A stretch of 35,634 nt of DNA. Origin: Campylobacterales bacterium. Lineage in GTDB: Bacteria; Campylobacterota; Campylobacteria; Campylobacterales; JAOZPA01. The stretch lies in contig JAOZPA010000003.1 in NCBI GenBank assembly GCA_029932985.1, positions 1 through 35,634 on the forward strand, read 5' to 3'. Positions 1 to 9,980 of this stretch are shown piece after piece (within the stretch, counting starts at the first letter, position 1; each line of letters opens with the position of its first letter). The translations under genes were made by a program, and so were the position numbers. Under the pieces are notes generated by a model that was not told the DNA's origin, ran no database searches, and worked only from the letters and a program-made list of their open reading frames with translations.

Positions 1-558
1 GAATATGATTTAAAATTATCGGAAGATGATATGATTTTTTTGGAAAAATTGCTAGAGAAAGAGAAAGTTTATCTTGATATTTACAAAGAGGAAAATTTAA
101 AGATGAAATTTATTTCACAAATTTTAAATAGGGTTGATTTTGTTATTAATGATGAGATAAGAGATTTTTATGATGAAAAACTTTTATATGAAACAGATAA
201 ATTTATTTTGAATGGTGAGACAGATTTTATGGTGGCTAAAGGTTTGGAAGAATCTGAAAAACCCTATTTTTTTATCCAAGAGTTTAAACAAAATGAGGAA
301 TATGGAAATCCACGACCACAACTTTTGGCTGAACTTATCTCTGCAATTGAGTTAAATGGTTGGAAAACTATAAAAGGAGCTTATATTATTGGAGTTAATT
401 GGAATTTCGTAATTTTAGAGAAATTAGGAGAAAAAAAATATCAATATTTTATAAGTGAAAAGTTTAATAGCTCTAAAATAGATGAGTTAAAAGCGATTTA
501 CAAAAATCTACTTTTCATAAAAGCGGAAGTAATTAAAATGGTTGATACAGGGATTTAA
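1..558 (+). CDS. PD-(D/E)XK nuclease-like protein, 5'-truncated by the window edge (copy A)
   Basis: The ORF is open from base 1 (EYDLKLSEDDMIFLEKLL...). It is strongly similar to the ORF at 1161-1922. The TDF...FFIQEFK core resembles a D-(E)xK nuclease signature. Confidence 0.6.
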   Translation, partial: EYDLKLSEDDMIFLEKLLEKEKVYLDIYKEENLKMKFISQILNRVDFVINDEIRDFYDEKLLYETDKFILNGETDFMVAKGLEESEKPYFFIQEFKQNEEYGNPRPQLLAELISAIELNGWKTIKGAYIIGVNWNFVILEKLGEKKYQYFISEKFNSSKIDELKAIYKNLLFIKAEVIKMVDTGI

Positions 559-597
559 ATCCCCAAACGAAAATAAACCATCGGTGAGGGGACTGAA
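548..597. repeat. 50-bp repeat, copy 1 (cagggatttaaatccccaaacgaaaataaaccatcggtgaggggactgaa)
   Basis: 47/50 identical by eye to 1912-1961. It contains the palindrome GGGATTTAAATCCC, which spans the stop codon of the upstream CDS. Confidence 0.85.
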
Positions 598-631
598 AAC
601 TTTTCTAATTTAGATAAAGAAGGAATATATT

Positions 632-1171
632 ATGTTAGCTAGAAAATATGAGGAGTTTTACACAGCTGAAGATTATCAAAAGTGGAAGGGAGATTGGGAA
701 TTAATTTATGGTTCTATTTACCCTATCATCTCTTATTCTATTCTTACACATCAAATTATTAATGGTAAAATATTAAAACAATTGAGTAAAAAATTAGATA
801 ATTGTTCTAGTTGCCAACCTTCTTTTTCAATAGATTGGGAAATTTATAATGATACCGTTGTTAGACCAGATACGATTGTGATTTGTTATGAGCCAGATGA
901 AAAGTTGACGAAAAAACCTGAAATTATTTTTGAGATAGCTTCACCTTCGACGATTAAACGAGATGAGACTGTTAAATTTGATATTTATCAAAATGAGGGT
1001 GTGAAATATTATATTATTGTGTATCCTAAAAAACAGATTGCAAAAGTTTATAAATTGCAAAATGGGCGGTATGTGAAAGAGAATGATTTTAGTAATGAAA
1101 ATTATAATTTTGAGATGGGTGAGTGTAATATAGATTTTAATTTTTCAAAAATTTGGCGATTTGCTTTATAA
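632..1171 (+). CDS. Uma2 family (DUF820) PD-(D/E)XK-type protein
   Basis: Residues VRPDTIVICYEP...PEIIFEIASPST match the Uma2 PD...E(I/V)xSPST signature. AAGGA ribosome-binding site upstream. Confidence 0.8.
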   Translation: MLARKYEEFYTAEDYQKWKGDWELIYGSIYPIISYSILTHQIINGKILKQLSKKLDNCSSCQPSFSIDWEIYNDTVVRPDTIVICYEPDEKLTKKPEIIFEIASPSTIKRDETVKFDIYQNEGVKYYIIVYPKKQIAKVYKLQNGRYVKENDFSNENYNFEMGECNIDFNFSKIWRFAL

Positions 1172-1922
1172 GAAGGAGAACAAAATAGCTGATTTAGATA
1201 AAATAACTTATGAAGATTTTTTAAAGTTACAAAAAATATTTAAGGACAATAAAAAATCTAAAAATGGAAAAGATAGTTATCCTTATAGTGAGATGACAGA
1301 TACAAAACTGGAAAAATTAGTAGATATTGAGCAAAAAATCAATCATTCAAAATTTGACAAGTGGTTTAATAACTCTATAATTTTAGATGAAAAAATCAGT
1401 ATTTTTTTAGATGAACTTTTAAAAAAAGAGGGTGATTATATAGATATTTATGATGAGGAAGATTTGAAGATGAAATTTCTAAGTCCGATTTTTGTAGATA
1501 TTAATTTTAAAAATGAGAATTTTAGAGATTTTTATGACCATAAATTAACTTATGAAGCAGATAAATTTATATTTAATGGCAAAACTGATTTTGTAATTTC
1601 CACAGGATTAAGACGACCTAAAAAACCATATTTTTTTATTCAAGAGTTTAAAAGACGAGAAAAAGATGGATTCCCAAGACCACAACTAATAGCCGAACTT
1701 ATAAGTGCAGTTGAGCTTAATAGTTGGAAAAATATTAAGGGAGCTTATTTAGTTGGAGAGATTTGGAATTTTGTAATTCTGGAAAAATTGGGAAAAGATA
1801 AATATCAATATTATATTAGCAAAAATTTTGATAGTAGTGATATAGTTGGATTAAAAAATATCTATAAAAATCTTCTATTTATCAAAGATGAGGTGATTAA
1901 AATGGTTGATGCAGGGATTTAA
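1161..1922 (+). CDS. PD-(D/E)XK nuclease-like protein (copy B)
   Basis: Full-length paralog of copy A (FYDHKLTYEADKFIFNGKTDFV...PYFFIQEFKRRE...PRPQLIAELISAVELN). The track start is TTG at 1161; a better Shine-Dalgarno match points to an ATA at 1185. Confidence 0.65.
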   Translation: MLYKKENKIADLDKITYEDFLKLQKIFKDNKKSKNGKDSYPYSEMTDTKLEKLVDIEQKINHSKFDKWFNNSIILDEKISIFLDELLKKEGDYIDIYDEEDLKMKFLSPIFVDINFKNENFRDFYDHKLTYEADKFIFNGKTDFVISTGLRRPKKPYFFIQEFKRREKDGFPRPQLIAELISAVELNSWKNIKGAYLVGEIWNFVILEKLGKDKYQYYISKNFDSSDIVGLKNIYKNLLFIKDEVIKMVDAGI

Positions 1923-1961
1923 GTCCCCAAACGGAAATAAACCATCGGTGAGGGGGCTGAA
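1912..1961. repeat. 50-bp repeat, copy 2
   Basis: cagggatttaagtccccaaacggaaataaaccatcggtgagggggctgaa, with 3 mismatches to 548-597. It spans the stop codon of copy B. Confidence 0.85.
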
Positions 1962-1981
1962 GTCTCAATGAAAGGGGGATT

Positions 1982-2725
1982 ATGATTATGAATTTTTATA
2001 GTGTGATTATAGGTAGTGAGCTTTTAAATGGTCGGCGACGGGATTCTCATTTTGATTTTTTGAATAAAGAGTTAATAAAGCGAGGATGGGAGCAAAAGGG
2101 AAGTTTTGTTATTAAAGATGATTTTAAGTTGATTGAAGATATTTTTAATTTGATTAAAAGTGATGAAAAAAGTGTAATGTTTAGTTTTGGTGGGATTGGC
2201 TCGACTCCTGATGATATTACTCGGGCGGTGAGTGCTGAAGTATTTGGCGATGGGAAATTACATATTCACGATGAAGTTTTTAAGATTATAATTGATAAAT
2301 TTGGCGATGAGGCGTATCCTCATAGAATTAAGATGAGTGAGTTGCCAAAAGATGCGGACCTTTTGAAAAATGTGGTAAATAATATTCCTGGATTTCAGAT
2401 GAAAAATCGGTTTTTTTTCACCCCAGGATTTCCGTCGATGGCTCAATCTATGGTGGTGGAGGCTTTGGATAATTTTTATCCACAACACAAAGCAAAATTC
2501 CGTGAGGGGTTTTTAGCCCAAAGTAGCGAGAATGAGTTTATTAATTTGATGAATGAAGTTCCGCCGTCGATAGAGCTTTCGAGTTTGCCGTCGATGGTTG
2601 GAGAGAAGCGAGAGGTTGAGATTTCACTGCTTGGAGAGAGTAAAGATGAGGTTTTAAAAGAGTTAAATAGATTCATAAATTATATGAATGAGAAGAAAAT
2701 AAATTTTACAAATAAAGGAAAATAA
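1982..2725 (+). CDS. Molybdopterin-binding / CinA N-terminal-like (MoCF domain) protein
   Basis: Residues IIGSELLNGRRRDSHFDFLNKEL...MFSFGGIGSTPDDITRAV match the MoCF_biosynth / CinA pattern. Confidence 0.85.
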   Translation: MIMNFYSVIIGSELLNGRRRDSHFDFLNKELIKRGWEQKGSFVIKDDFKLIEDIFNLIKSDEKSVMFSFGGIGSTPDDITRAVSAEVFGDGKLHIHDEVFKIIIDKFGDEAYPHRIKMSELPKDADLLKNVVNNIPGFQMKNRFFFTPGFPSMAQSMVVEALDNFYPQHKAKFREGFLAQSSENEFINLMNEVPPSIELSSLPSMVGEKREVEISLLGESKDEVLKELNRFINYMNEKKINFTNKGK

Positions 2726-3243
2726 TGGATATTACAAAAATCAAAGTTGGGGATAACCCAGAGAAAATAAATGCAATCATAGAGATACCTTACGGTTCAA
2801 ATATAAAATATGAGATAGATAAAGATAGCGGTGCGGTCGTGGTTGATAGATTTTTATACTCAGCGATGTTTTACCCAGCAAATTATGGTTTTGTGCCAAA
2901 TACATTATCAAATGATGGCGACCCAGCGGATGTTTTAGTATTAAATGAAGAGCCATTACAAGCAGGTTGTGTGATTAGTTGCCGATTAATCGGTGTTTTG
3001 ATGATGAGCGATGAAGCGGGAATTGATGAGAAACTGTTAGCAGTTCCAACCTCAAAACTTTCACCAAAATATGATGAGATAAAATCTTATGAAGATTTAC
3101 CGAAAGCAACTCTAGCAAAAATTAAAAATTTCTTTGAAACATACAAAATGCTAGAACCAAATAAATGGGTAAAAGTTCAAGATTTTAAAGGCAAAGAGGA
3201 AGCAACGGAAATTTTGCAAAAAGCAATTAACGACTATAAATAA
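2725..3243 (+). CDS. ppa: Inorganic pyrophosphatase
   Basis: Residues IPYGSNIKYEIDKDSGAVVVDRFLYSAMFYPANYGFVPNTLSNDGDPADVLVL are the family I PPase signature. Confidence 0.97.
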   Translation: MDITKIKVGDNPEKINAIIEIPYGSNIKYEIDKDSGAVVVDRFLYSAMFYPANYGFVPNTLSNDGDPADVLVLNEEPLQAGCVISCRLIGVLMMSDEAGIDEKLLAVPTSKLSPKYDEIKSYEDLPKATLAKIKNFFETYKMLEPNKWVKVQDFKGKEEATEILQKAINDYK

Positions 3244-3261
3244 TCTTTTGGATTATTGTTT

Positions 3262-3285
3262 GGCAAAGAATTTATCTACTTTGCC
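3262..3285. terminator. Intergenic hairpin GGCAAAG...CTTTGCC
   Basis: Perfect 7-bp inverted repeat between the convergent genes ppa and GGDEF/EAL. Confidence 0.4.
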
Positions 3286-3318
3286 CTATTGGTAGGAGTC
3301 TAAAATCTCCTACTAGGG
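3284..3318. terminator. Intergenic long hairpin CCCTATTGGTAGGAG-TCTAAAAT-CTCCTACTAGGG, likely bidirectional terminator or repeat
   Basis: Near-perfect inverted repeat in the convergent intergenic region. Confidence 0.55.
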
Positions 3319-3325
3319 TTAAAAA

Positions 3326-4921
3326 TTAAATTCTTCGTTGGGGGAGGGAGATGAAGCAACCTAGTGCAAAATCTATACCCAACTCTTTAACTTTATTGAA
3401 TATCGATACATTATCTATACATTCTGCAATAGTTTTTACATTTGCATTTTTGCAGTAGGCGATAATCTCTTTGATAACCTCCTCTTTGTCTTTTCGGGTG
3501 TCAATATCTTGGATTAACTCTTTGCTGATTTTTAAATAATTTAAATTCAGGTCTCCTAGTTTTTCATATCTACTGTAATTATGACCTAAATCTTCGATTG
3601 CTACTTCGCAACCAAAAGCTTTAAATCCTCGCAAGATTTTATCGATATTATAGTAGTTTTGGAACTTATCAACTTTGATTACTTCAATGATAATTTTATG
3701 TCCAATTTTATATTTTTCGATTGTGCTTAATAGTGAATCTGCAAGTTGTGGGTTTAGCAAATCCTCTTTATAGAAATTTATAACAAATTTAAAATCTTTA
3801 TTTTTGTAATAATATAGGGCAGTTGTGAACATTTTGTAGATTAAGCGAGTGTAGAGATTTGCTTTTCGGGCAACTTCCAAAAAGTCATCAGCCACATAGA
3901 TATTGCCATCTTTATCTTCGATTCTTATCAAAGTTTCATATCCATCTATTTTATTTGATTTGAGATTTAAGATGGGTTGATAGTAGGGTGTAACGAGGTC
4001 GTTATCTATTGCATAGATGATAATGGATTTCATTTTTGCCTCTTCACTACTATTTACGGAAAATTCGGGGTTGAAGAGATAGTATGGGGTGGAGTGTTTT
4101 TTTGCATAGATGACAGCACTATCAGCATCTTGGAAAAGTTTTTTATTTCCTTGGGCAGAACCAATAGTGATTTTGGGGTCGATGATATTATTTTTTACTT
4201 TAAATTTCTGTTTTTCTAAAAATTTTGAAACTCGTTTAAAATATTCTGCCAAATCCCACCTTGTGACATGCACTGTTACTAGCATTGCAAACTCATTTGC
4301 ATAGGAGTGGTATATTACTGTATTTTTAGTGGGTCTTTTGTCGTAAAGAAGTTGTGCTAAATCTTTGATGACAATATCCCCAACATCATATCCAAACTCT
4401 AAATTTATCTCTCGTAGATTGTCGAGATTGAATAAAACAAGGGTAAATTCCCGTTTTTTACTAATATTTGCTAAATCAGAAAAAAGTTTTTCACGATTGA
4501 AAAATCCTGTTTTTATATCAATATGTTTATTTCTATCAATCTCCTCTTTGACATTTTTTGGATTTGTGATATTTGTGAGAATTACCAAAATCCTCTCCAG
4601 TGAAGCATCTGTGATTTCGGGCATCACCACGGCATAAAAATTAAATATAGTTTTATCGATTCTCAGCTCAATCTTGCCCTTAAACTCAAATCTATTATTG
4701 ATTGCACTTTTTAGTGCATTATTATTTTTTCTAAACTCATTTGTGTCTGATAAAAAAGAGAGAAAATTCCTATTTTCAAAATTTAAAATTGAACGATTAA
4801 CCAAAAATAAAAAATTATCATTTGCATCTTTTATATTTCCATACGAATCCAACTCAAGAACACCAAAACCATAATTTAATACTTTCTTATAAAAAAAAAG
4901 TTTATTTCTAATATCAGCCAT
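3326..4921 (-). CDS. PAS-GGDEF-EAL domain protein with a degenerate GGDEF site
   Basis: Residues [15 protein letters not shown]...[32 protein letters not shown]...YANEFAML (GGDEF fold, motif lost), then GYETLIRIE...VINF...EDLG...LKIS...IAECID (EAL). The MADIRNK start is preferred; the track ORF extends to 4963. Confidence 0.85.
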   Translation of the reverse strand: MADIRNKLFFYKKVLNYGFGVLELDSYGNIKDANDNFLFLVNRSILNFENRNFLSFLSDTNEFRKNNNALKSAINNRFEFKGKIELRIDKTIFNFYAVVMPEITDASLERILVILTNITNPKNVKEEIDRNKHIDIKTGFFNREKLFSDLANISKKREFTLVLFNLDNLREINLEFGYDVGDIVIKDLAQLLYDKRPTKNTVIYHSYANEFAMLVTVHVTRWDLAEYFKRVSKFLEKQKFKVKNNIIDPKITIGSAQGNKKLFQDADSAVIYAKKHSTPYYLFNPEFSVNSSEEAKMKSIIIYAIDNDLVTPYYQPILNLKSNKIDGYETLIRIEDKDGNIYVADDFLEVARKANLYTRLIYKMFTTALYYYKNKDFKFVINFYKEDLLNPQLADSLLSTIEKYKIGHKIIIEVIKVDKFQNYYNIDKILRGFKAFGCEVAIEDLGHNYSRYEKLGDLNLNYLKISKELIQDIDTRKDKEEVIKEIIAYCKNANVKTIAECIDNVSIFNKVKELGIDFALGCFISLPQRRI

Positions 4922-6062
4922 CATCTCCCCTTTTATGATAAAAATCTTTTTTAAACTCCTCAAATCTATCCAACATAATCGCCCCTCTCATCTCTCTCAT
5001 TAAATTCAAATAATAGTGAAGATTATGCAAAGTTGCAAGTCTAAAATAACTAAGCTCTTTAGCCCTATAAAGATGATTGAGATAACCTCGTGAATAATTT
5101 TTGCAAGTTAAACATTCACACTCCTTATCTATCGGCTCAGGGCTTGACTTAAATCTCGCCGCCTTAATATTAATTTTGCCAAAGGAGGTAAAAAGAGTCC
5201 CATTTCTAGCATTTCGACTGGGCATCACACAATCAAACATATCCACTCCACGAGCCACATTTTCCACCAAATTCTCAGGAGTTCCAACCCCCATCAAATA
5301 TCGAGGCTTATCTTTTGGCATAAACTCCTTGACATACTCGACCGTATCATACATATCCTCTTTGTCCTCCCCCACCGAGAGTCCCCCAATCGCATATCCA
5401 TCGAATTTCTGATTTTTATACTCAAGCCCCACCAACTGCTCTACGGAAAGTTTTCTAAACTCTCTGTCTGTTCCACCTTGGATAATTGCAAAAATATTTT
5501 GATTAGTTCCGATGCCATTTTCTTTGGAATTTATGTGGTGAATTAAAGATTCTTTTGCCCATTTTGTAGTACGATTAATGGAGGTTGTTAGCCTCTCTTT
5601 GGTCGCTGGAAGTGCGATTAAATCATCGAGAATCATCATAATATCGCTTCCTAAATCATACTGAATATCCAGAACTTTTTGAGGGGTAAAGAGATGTTTT
5701 GAGCCATCAATATGACTTTTGAACTCAATCCCCTCATCGCTATTTTTTGTATTTGAGTTTAGCGAAAAAGCTTGAAAACCCCCACTATCGGTGAGAAAAC
5801 TTAGGTCAAAACCTGTGAATTTATGAAGTCCACCAAGAGTTTTAATAATTTTAGAGGAGGGTCGAAGATAGAGATGATAAGTGTTGCCTAGTATAATTTT
5901 GGCATCAAGAGTGTTCATCAAATCAAAACTATCCAAACTTTTGACACTAGCGGAAGTTCCCACGGGCATAAAAACGGGAGTCTGGATGGTGCTATGGGTG
6001 GTTTGCAAAACTCCAGCTCTAGCAGAACCAGATGTTTTTTTAACTTGAAATTTCATGTGCAT
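4914..6062 (-). CDS. tgt: Queuine tRNA-ribosyltransferase
   Basis: Residues [14 protein letters not shown]...[12 protein letters not shown]...[12 protein letters not shown]...[10 protein letters not shown]...[13 protein letters not shown]...CECLTC. Confidence 0.97.
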   Translation of the reverse strand: MHMKFQVKKTSGSARAGVLQTTHSTIQTPVFMPVGTSASVKSLDSFDLMNTLDAKIILGNTYHLYLRPSSKIIKTLGGLHKFTGFDLSFLTDSGGFQAFSLNSNTKNSDEGIEFKSHIDGSKHLFTPQKVLDIQYDLGSDIMMILDDLIALPATKERLTTSINRTTKWAKESLIHHINSKENGIGTNQNIFAIIQGGTDREFRKLSVEQLVGLEYKNQKFDGYAIGGLSVGEDKEDMYDTVEYVKEFMPKDKPRYLMGVGTPENLVENVARGVDMFDCVMPSRNARNGTLFTSFGKINIKAARFKSSPEPIDKECECLTCKNYSRGYLNHLYRAKELSYFRLATLHNLHYYLNLMREMRGAIMLDRFEEFKKDFYHKRGDDG

Positions 6063-6118
6063 ACTTTCTATGAATTTTCTTTTATTTTACCTAAAAACCT
6101 TTTAAAGTTTGTTACAAT

Positions 6119-6499
6119 TTAGAAAAAATTTAGGAATTTGTAGCCGATGGATGCAAAAATTATTGTTAAAATGACATTTAGTAAAATATTTAAAACTCCC
6201 ATAAGGTAGTTTCCACCCTCAAGAAGTAGAAAAGTTTCAAAAGCAAAAGTGGAATATGTGGTGAAAGCACCCATAAATCCTGTGGTGAGTAATGATTTGA
6301 AATGTACGGGGATTGAGATTTGTGTGAAGATGAAAAATAGCATTCCTAAAAAAAAGCTACCAATGATATTGACCCCTAATGTGCCAAAAGGGAGGTAATT
6401 ATGGGGGAGATGGTGGTTTATTACACCGACCATATAAGCTCTAGCGACTGCTCCCATAAATCCACCGCTACCGATTGCTAGAAGGGTTGTTAAGCTCAC
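6119..6499 (-). CDS. crcB: Fluoride exporter CrcB/Fluc
   Basis: Residues GSGGFMGAVARAYM...PFGTLGVNIIGSFFLGML...TTGFMGAFTTYSTFAFET. Confidence 0.95.
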   Translation of the reverse strand: MSLTTLLAIGSGGFMGAVARAYMVGVINHHLPHNYLPFGTLGVNIIGSFFLGMLFFIFTQISIPVHFKSLLTTGFMGAFTTYSTFAFETFLLLEGGNYLMGVLNILLNVILTIIFASIGYKFLNFF

Positions 6500-7166
6500 T
6501 TTCCAAAACCTTTTTCATATTTTCTCTCATCTCTTCATACCAATTTTCCTCTTTTTTATCTATTAAATCGAGATAGATAATTTTGATTGTGCCAAAAGAG
6601 GAGAGGATTTTTTTTGAATCTAAAATATTATTTGAATTGATTATAATAATTGGTTGAATTTTCAGATTTAATTTTTGACAAATGAGCTTTGAACCATCTT
6701 TAAAAGGGAGAAGTTTTGTGCCATCCCCTCTCGTTCCCTCTGGAAACATCGCTATTGTTCGTTTGTTTTTGAGTCTATCTTTGATGTCCTTAAAGAGAGA
6801 GATTAAAGAGCGTTTGCTTTGCCTATCAACCTCTATCATTTTAGGAAGTTTTAGGATATTGCCAAAAAATGGAATTTGACCAATCTCTTTTTTGGCGACC
6901 CATGAGAGATTTTGTGGGTAATGCTCCTCTAAAACTACAATATCTAAAGGGCTTTGGTGATTTAAAAGTAAAATGTCTGCTTCTAAGTTTGGTTCACCTA
7001 TAATCTGTGTTTTGTATCCAATTAAAAACTTTTGGCTTTTTGCCCATATTTTTCTAATTTTCCAATTAAATTTTTTAAAAAAATACATCAAAATTATGAT
7101 AACTGCAACGGTAAAAGCAAACTGGAATATAACCCAGAAAGCTTTAATCTTCAATAATATCTTCAT
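6468..7166 (-). CDS. plsC: 1-acyl-sn-glycerol-3-phosphate acyltransferase
   Basis: NHQSPLD (HX4D) and FPEGTRGDG acyltransferase motifs with an N-terminal membrane segment. Confidence 0.92.
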   Translation of the reverse strand: MKILLKIKAFWVIFQFAFTVAVIIILMYFFKKFNWKIRKIWAKSQKFLIGYKTQIIGEPNLEADILLLNHQSPLDIVVLEEHYPQNLSWVAKKEIGQIPFFGNILKLPKMIEVDRQSKRSLISLFKDIKDRLKNKRTIAMFPEGTRGDGTKLLPFKDGSKLICQKLNLKIQPIIIINSNNILDSKKILSSFGTIKIIYLDLIDKKEENWYEEMRENMKKVLESELNNPSSNR

Positions 7167-8205
7167 TTTTTATCCATCCTACAGAATCATTTGGGAGTAA
7201 GATTTTAATCAAATCCTCTCTTTTGTTTAATATTTGAACCTCTTGTGTTGAGGGAGCGATATAGAAAATTGTGGAATTTTTGGTTGGCAAAATACTTACC
7301 TTTGTATCTTTTGCAATGGTCACTTTAATAATTGGATTTTGATAATATAGTGCATATATCCCAATAATGGTGGCGATGACTGTAAAAATAATACTTCGAC
7401 GAAATATTGCAATTAGTAAAAATAATACAGCGATTAATACGAGGGCGATAGTTTTGTATATTGTAAATCGATTTTTATTTGGATTTAACTCTATCTGAGT
7501 GACAACTTCATCATTTGAAAGCTCTATTGGGATTGTGAAATTTATAAATTTATTGTGGGTTAAATTAAAATAGTTAAATTTAAAACTTTTTACTTTTCTA
7601 TCAATTATTAAATAGTAGTAGATTTTGGTTTCGGGGAGATTAAGCTCTTTTGAATTTATCCCATCTTGTCTTACAAATGAGAGTTTAAAATCCTCTAAAT
7701 TTGAATTTAATGCTTCAATTCTTAAAACAACTATATTATGTTGAGAATCAAAATTTGTGCTTTTATATTTTGAGATTATTAAATTTTTAGCTAATACACC
7801 ACTAAAACTTTTATTAGGATTTAATTTTTTAGTTTTAACTGGAAATGGATATAATGCCTCTGAAACTCTTCTTGTTTTTCCTGCATTATATTTTATTTTT
7901 ATAACTGGCAACTTAAATTTATGGTCAGTAATTTTATAAAAAAACCGATTGGAGTAAGTGTTTTCCTCATCTAATTTCCATCTAGCACCCTTGTTTAAAA
8001 TTTTAATATTATTGGATTTTAAGAATTTTGTTTGAATATTTGTTAAATTATCTAAGGTGATAATAACTTTTAGATTTACCTCAAAAACTTCACCTATAAA
8101 AACTTTTTTTGGAGTTTGAGTATATGAAAGGTAGGAAGATTTTGAAAAAAGATTTGTTGAAAACAAACCAAGAATCAAAATTAGAAGAAAAACTGCTCTA
8201 AGCAC
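7144..8205 (-). CDS. Secreted/membrane protein with C-terminal SH3-like domain, conserved hypothetical
   Basis: N-terminal signal peptide, two transmembrane segments (TIALVLIAVLFLLIAIF, IIFTVIATIIGIYAL), and an SH3b-like tail (VSILPTKNSTIFYIA...VQILNKREDLIKILLPNDSVGWIKNEDI). Confidence 0.6.
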   Translation of the reverse strand: MLRAVFLLILILGLFSTNLFSKSSYLSYTQTPKKVFIGEVFEVNLKVIITLDNLTNIQTKFLKSNNIKILNKGARWKLDEENTYSNRFFYKITDHKFKLPVIKIKYNAGKTRRVSEALYPFPVKTKKLNPNKSFSGVLAKNLIISKYKSTNFDSQHNIVVLRIEALNSNLEDFKLSFVRQDGINSKELNLPETKIYYYLIIDRKVKSFKFNYFNLTHNKFINFTIPIELSNDEVVTQIELNPNKNRFTIYKTIALVLIAVLFLLIAIFRRSIIFTVIATIIGIYALYYQNPIIKVTIAKDTKVSILPTKNSTIFYIAPSTQEVQILNKREDLIKILLPNDSVGWIKNEDIIED

Positions 8206-8887
8206 TTTTAGAAAAACCCTCTATCATCGCTTTTCCATCACTGCTTCCCAAAATATCTTCAATCGCCCGTTCAGGATGAGGCATTAAACCAAATACATTT
8301 TTATTTACATTGCAAATCCCAGCAATCGCATTAACTGAACCATTTGGATTTAAATTTTTTCCATTTTTATCACAATATGTTAGTAAAATTTGCTCATTTT
8401 CAATCAATTTTTGTAAATTTTCAGAATCAAGATAGTAATTTCCCTCACCATGGGCTATTGGAATATTTATAATATCATCTTTTTCTAACTTATTTAAAAA
8501 AGAGTTATCATTATTTACCACTTTTAAATGGTGATATTTAGAGACAAAATGTACATTTTGATTTTTTTTCATTGCTCCAGGAAGTAGATTTGTCTCAAGC
8601 AAAATTTGAAAACCATTGCAGATTCCCAGCACATTTCCACCACTATTTGCATAATCAATCACACTTTTCATAATTGGAGAAAATTTTGAAATTGCTCCAC
8701 TTCGCAAATAATCGCCATAACTAAATCCACCTGGTAGAACTACTAAATCAAATTTTACCAACTCCTCTTTTTGATGCCAAATCAGCTGAACATCAGCTCC
8801 AATTTTTTCAAATGCATATTTTGTATCATATTCACAATTTGTTCCCGGAAATACTATAACAGCAACTTTTAAACTTTTATTTTTCAA
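8198..8887 (-). CDS. purQ: Phosphoribosylformylglycinamidine synthase subunit PurQ
   Basis: Residues VIVFPGTNCEYDT...LPGGFSYGDYLRSGAISKFSPIM...GICNGFQIL...LMPHPERA. Confidence 0.97.
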   Translation of the reverse strand: MKNKSLKVAVIVFPGTNCEYDTKYAFEKIGADVQLIWHQKEELVKFDLVVLPGGFSYGDYLRSGAISKFSPIMKSVIDYANSGGNVLGICNGFQILLETNLLPGAMKKNQNVHFVSKYHHLKVVNNDNSFLNKLEKDDIINIPIAHGEGNYYLDSENLQKLIENEQILLTYCDKNGKNLNPNGSVNAIAGICNVNKNVFGLMPHPERAIEDILGSSDGKAMIEGFSKSA

Positions 8888-8982
8888 CTTTTTCCTCTTT
8901 TAAATATTTTATCTATCGCTAATTTGACCTATTGTTGGGCAATAATACCCTATCATTTTTTTTTATTTGATAAAAATTGAAT

Positions 8983-9222
8983 CTACACAATCTCTATTGA
9001 ATAATCTTCGATTACCGTATTTGCCAAAAGTTCTTCACACATTTTAATAGCTTTTTGTTTTGCTTTGTCTTTATCATCTTCATCTATCTCTAAAATTATC
9101 TGTTTTCCAACTCGAACATCACTCACTTCATCAAAATGCAAAGAACTCAAAGCGTGGTGAACTGCTTTTCCTTGAGGGTCTAAAACACCATTTTTTAGCT
9201 GAATATTTACTATGATTTTCAC
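8983..9222 (-). CDS. purS: Phosphoribosylformylglycinamidine synthase subunit PurS
   Basis: Residues VNIQLKNGVLDPQGKAVHHALSSLHFDEVSDVRVGKQIIL. Confidence 0.95.
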   Translation of the reverse strand: MKIIVNIQLKNGVLDPQGKAVHHALSSLHFDEVSDVRVGKQIILEIDEDDKDKAKQKAIKMCEELLANTVIEDYSIEIV

Positions 9223-9938
9223 TATTTTTTCTCCAAAATTCTATTTAATACCTCTTGATAAGCTACTTTTAAGCCTCCAAGACCTTGACGAAATCTATCT
9301 TTATCTAATTTTTCGCCACTTTCAATATCCCAAAATCTACAATTATCGGGACTAATTTCATCAATCAAAATTATATTTCCATCTTTATCTTTTCCAAATT
9401 CCAGCTTGAAATCCACAAGATTAAGACCTTTTGCCTCAAAATATGGTCTCAAAATATCATTTATCTCTCTACCCATTCGTCTAAGTTTATCTAACTCATC
9501 TTGATATTTTACCAAGCCTAAAATTAGACAATGTTGGTCATTTAATTTCGGGTCGCCTAAATCGTCATCTTTGTAATCAAATTCCACTAAAGTAAAAGGC
9601 AAAACCGTACCATCTTTAATTCCCAAATTTCTAGTTAAACTTCCTGTCGCCACATTTCGCACAATTACCTCTATCAAAATCACATCAGTTTTTTTATGCA
9701 ACATATTATTAGCATCAAGCATCTTTACAAAATGGGTAGCGATACCATTTGCCTCTAAAAGTTTAAATAGTTCTGTTGAAATTTTATTATTTAATGCACC
9801 CTTTCCACTTTCGCTTGATTTTTTTTCACCATTAAAAGCGGTCAAATCATCTTTAAATTCAGAAATTAGCAAATTTTCATCATCGCAATGATAAAGTCTT
9901 TTTGCTTTTCCCTCATATAGAAGTTCTCTTTTTTCCAT
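9222..9938 (-). CDS. purC: Phosphoribosylaminoimidazole-succinocarboxamide synthase
   Basis: Residues [11 protein letters not shown]...[13 protein letters not shown]...[12 protein letters not shown]...LVDFKLEFG...[12 protein letters not shown]. Confidence 0.97.
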   Translation of the reverse strand: MEKRELLYEGKAKRLYHCDDENLLISEFKDDLTAFNGEKKSSESGKGALNNKISTELFKLLEANGIATHFVKMLDANNMLHKKTDVILIEVIVRNVATGSLTRNLGIKDGTVLPFTLVEFDYKDDDLGDPKLNDQHCLILGLVKYQDELDKLRRMGREINDILRPYFEAKGLNLVDFKLEFGKDKDGNIILIDEISPDNCRFWDIESGEKLDKDRFRQGLGGLKVAYQEVLNRILEKK

Positions 9939-9980
9939 CTATTTAATTTTTCCTTATCTATAATTAAAATTTATTAATTT

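Noticed and set aside
548-1961. The two 50-bp repeats as a CRISPR array
   Set aside because: Only two copies 1.3 kb apart with genes between them, no regular spacers, no cas genes.
2258-2676. Minus-strand ORFs of 76 and 66 aa opposite the MoCF gene
   Set aside because: Antisense to a clear coding gene, no ribosome-binding site, no recognisable protein pattern.
3977-4874. Several plus-strand ORFs opposite the GGDEF/EAL gene
   Set aside because: Shadow ORFs of a confident minus-strand CDS.
6468-6530. Possible fluoride riboswitch upstream of crcB
   Set aside because: crcB overlaps the end of plsC, leaving no leader, and no crcB-motif RNA pattern is seen.
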